A stretch of DNA of 64,000 bases from Vibrio toranzoniae (lineage in GTDB: Bacteria > Pseudomonadota > Gammaproteobacteria > Enterobacterales > Vibrionaceae). The position numbers were made by a program, and so were the translations under genes. Shown here in pieces: positions 63,617-64,000 of this stretch. The notes under the pieces are model-generated. The model ran no database searches and was not told where the DNA came from. It saw only the letters and a list, made by a program, of their open reading frames with translations. The stretch covers positions 1 through 64,000 of the forward strand of contig NZ_AP025515.1 in assembly GCF_024347655.1 (NCBI RefSeq), read 5' to 3'. How positions within the stretch are numbered: position 1 is the stretch's first letter; every line of letters begins with the position of its first letter.

Positions 63617-64000
63617 TCAAATACTGCAGCGACTACTTTGTCGCTGCATTTCTCGTTGGCGCATTGGCATTTCGTCAATGATATTGGTGATTTTCTGCCA
63701 ATCTGTTTTACCACTCCATCTGTATTTCTCTTTACCGTCTTTACCAATCAACACAGCGGTGTGTGAACCTTTAGGTATCTCATAAATACGGGTTACGGCA
63801 TCTAAGTTAAACTCTTCTTCTAGCCAAGTAGGAACAGTGTAACCGCTCTCTGCTATTACCATGATGACGACATCTCGTTCGTCCAATTGTCAGTTGTTGA
63901 TCAACACTTCATTGAGAAACTCTTTAACCACTGAATCTTCTTTTGGTGCGAAATAAATCACACTGCGGTGTGGTAATGAATTGGTGTGAGAACTCGCTGG
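63617..64000 (-). pseudogene. DUF4174-family protein gene with an in-frame stop, cut by the window end
   Basis: The minus-strand frame from 64000 reads RSVIYFAPKEDSVVKEFLNE, then VLINN, a TGA at 63890-63892, and continues in the same frame with QLDERDVVIMVIAESG, the block KGSHTAVLIGKDGKEKYRW and IIDEMPMRQREMQ. Both parts match the usual layout of DUF4174 proteins, a small thioredoxin-like secreted family, so the TGA replaces a sense codon. The N terminus lies beyond the window. Translation could restart at a TTG (63886) for an 89-residue tail. Real nonsense mutation or sequence error cannot be told apart. Confidence 0.7.

Noticed and set aside
1..64000. CRISPR arrays, prophage and intact insertion sequences
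   Set aside because: No regularly spaced direct repeats, integrase, phage structural genes or transposase were seen.

Overview
The window reads as chromosomal DNA of a marine gammaproteobacterium of the Vibrionaceae, most likely Vibrio. The support is the napFDABC and narQP block close to phaBAPC, the Bsr-type periplasmic racemase, the ravA-viaA pair, short tRNA-Leu/Cys/Gly arrays, and a palindrome-ended miniature repeat of a kind I recall from Vibrio genomes. Base composition is moderately AT-rich. There is no prophage, CRISPR array, rRNA operon or intact insertion sequence.

Layout. 0-8 kb: flavohaemoglobin (hmp), a TehA/SLAC1-type transporter, a ClC H+/Cl- exchanger, an intergenic miniature repeat, a CobW-type GTPase, an RhlE-like helicase and a LysE exporter. 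8-15 kb: a Tat-exported PhoX phosphatase with a possible Pho box, a YggL-type protein, a divergent EamA transporter/Lrp regulator pair and several unknown Vibrio-type proteins. 15.5-20 kb: polyhydroxyalkanoate operon phaB-phaA-phaP-phaC. 20-27.3 kb: periplasmic nitrate reductase napFDABC with a 45-residue membrane peptide at its end, divergent from narQ-narP; narQ is broken by one extra G. 27.5-35 kb: dcuC, a diguanylate cyclase, a fatty-acid desaturase with a FabR-like operator, a GNAT protein, an RbgA/YlqF GTPase and a LysR regulator. 35-43 kb: a BCCT transporter divergent from an operon of Rieske oxygenase, aldehyde dehydrogenase, a rubredoxin/rubredoxin-reductase fusion, an FAD amine oxidase and a cupin, with a 34-base perfect palindrome between them; I read this as a quaternary-ammonium catabolic cluster. 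43-48 kb: threonine aldolase, NUDIX hydrolase, ravA-viaA. 48.5-58.2 kb: three same-direction tRNA arrays (Cys-Gly-Leu-Cys; Leu-Cys-Gly; Leu-Cys), each behind a near-identical promoter, separated by chemoreceptors, a lipase, azlCD and bsr. 58.6-63.9 kb: nirB-nirD-nirC and cobA, then a DUF4174 gene with an in-frame stop.

Functionally, much of the window serves anaerobic nitrogen metabolism: Nap reduces nitrate to nitrite in the periplasm, NirC imports nitrite, NirBD reduces it to ammonium with sirohaem whose precursor comes from CobA, Hmp removes nitric oxide, and NarQP with FNR should control the set. Candidate NarP and FNR sites lie upstream of both nap and nirB, and the nirB promoter has the spacing of the E. 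coli one. The other themes are carbon storage, phosphate scavenging and use of methylated amines.
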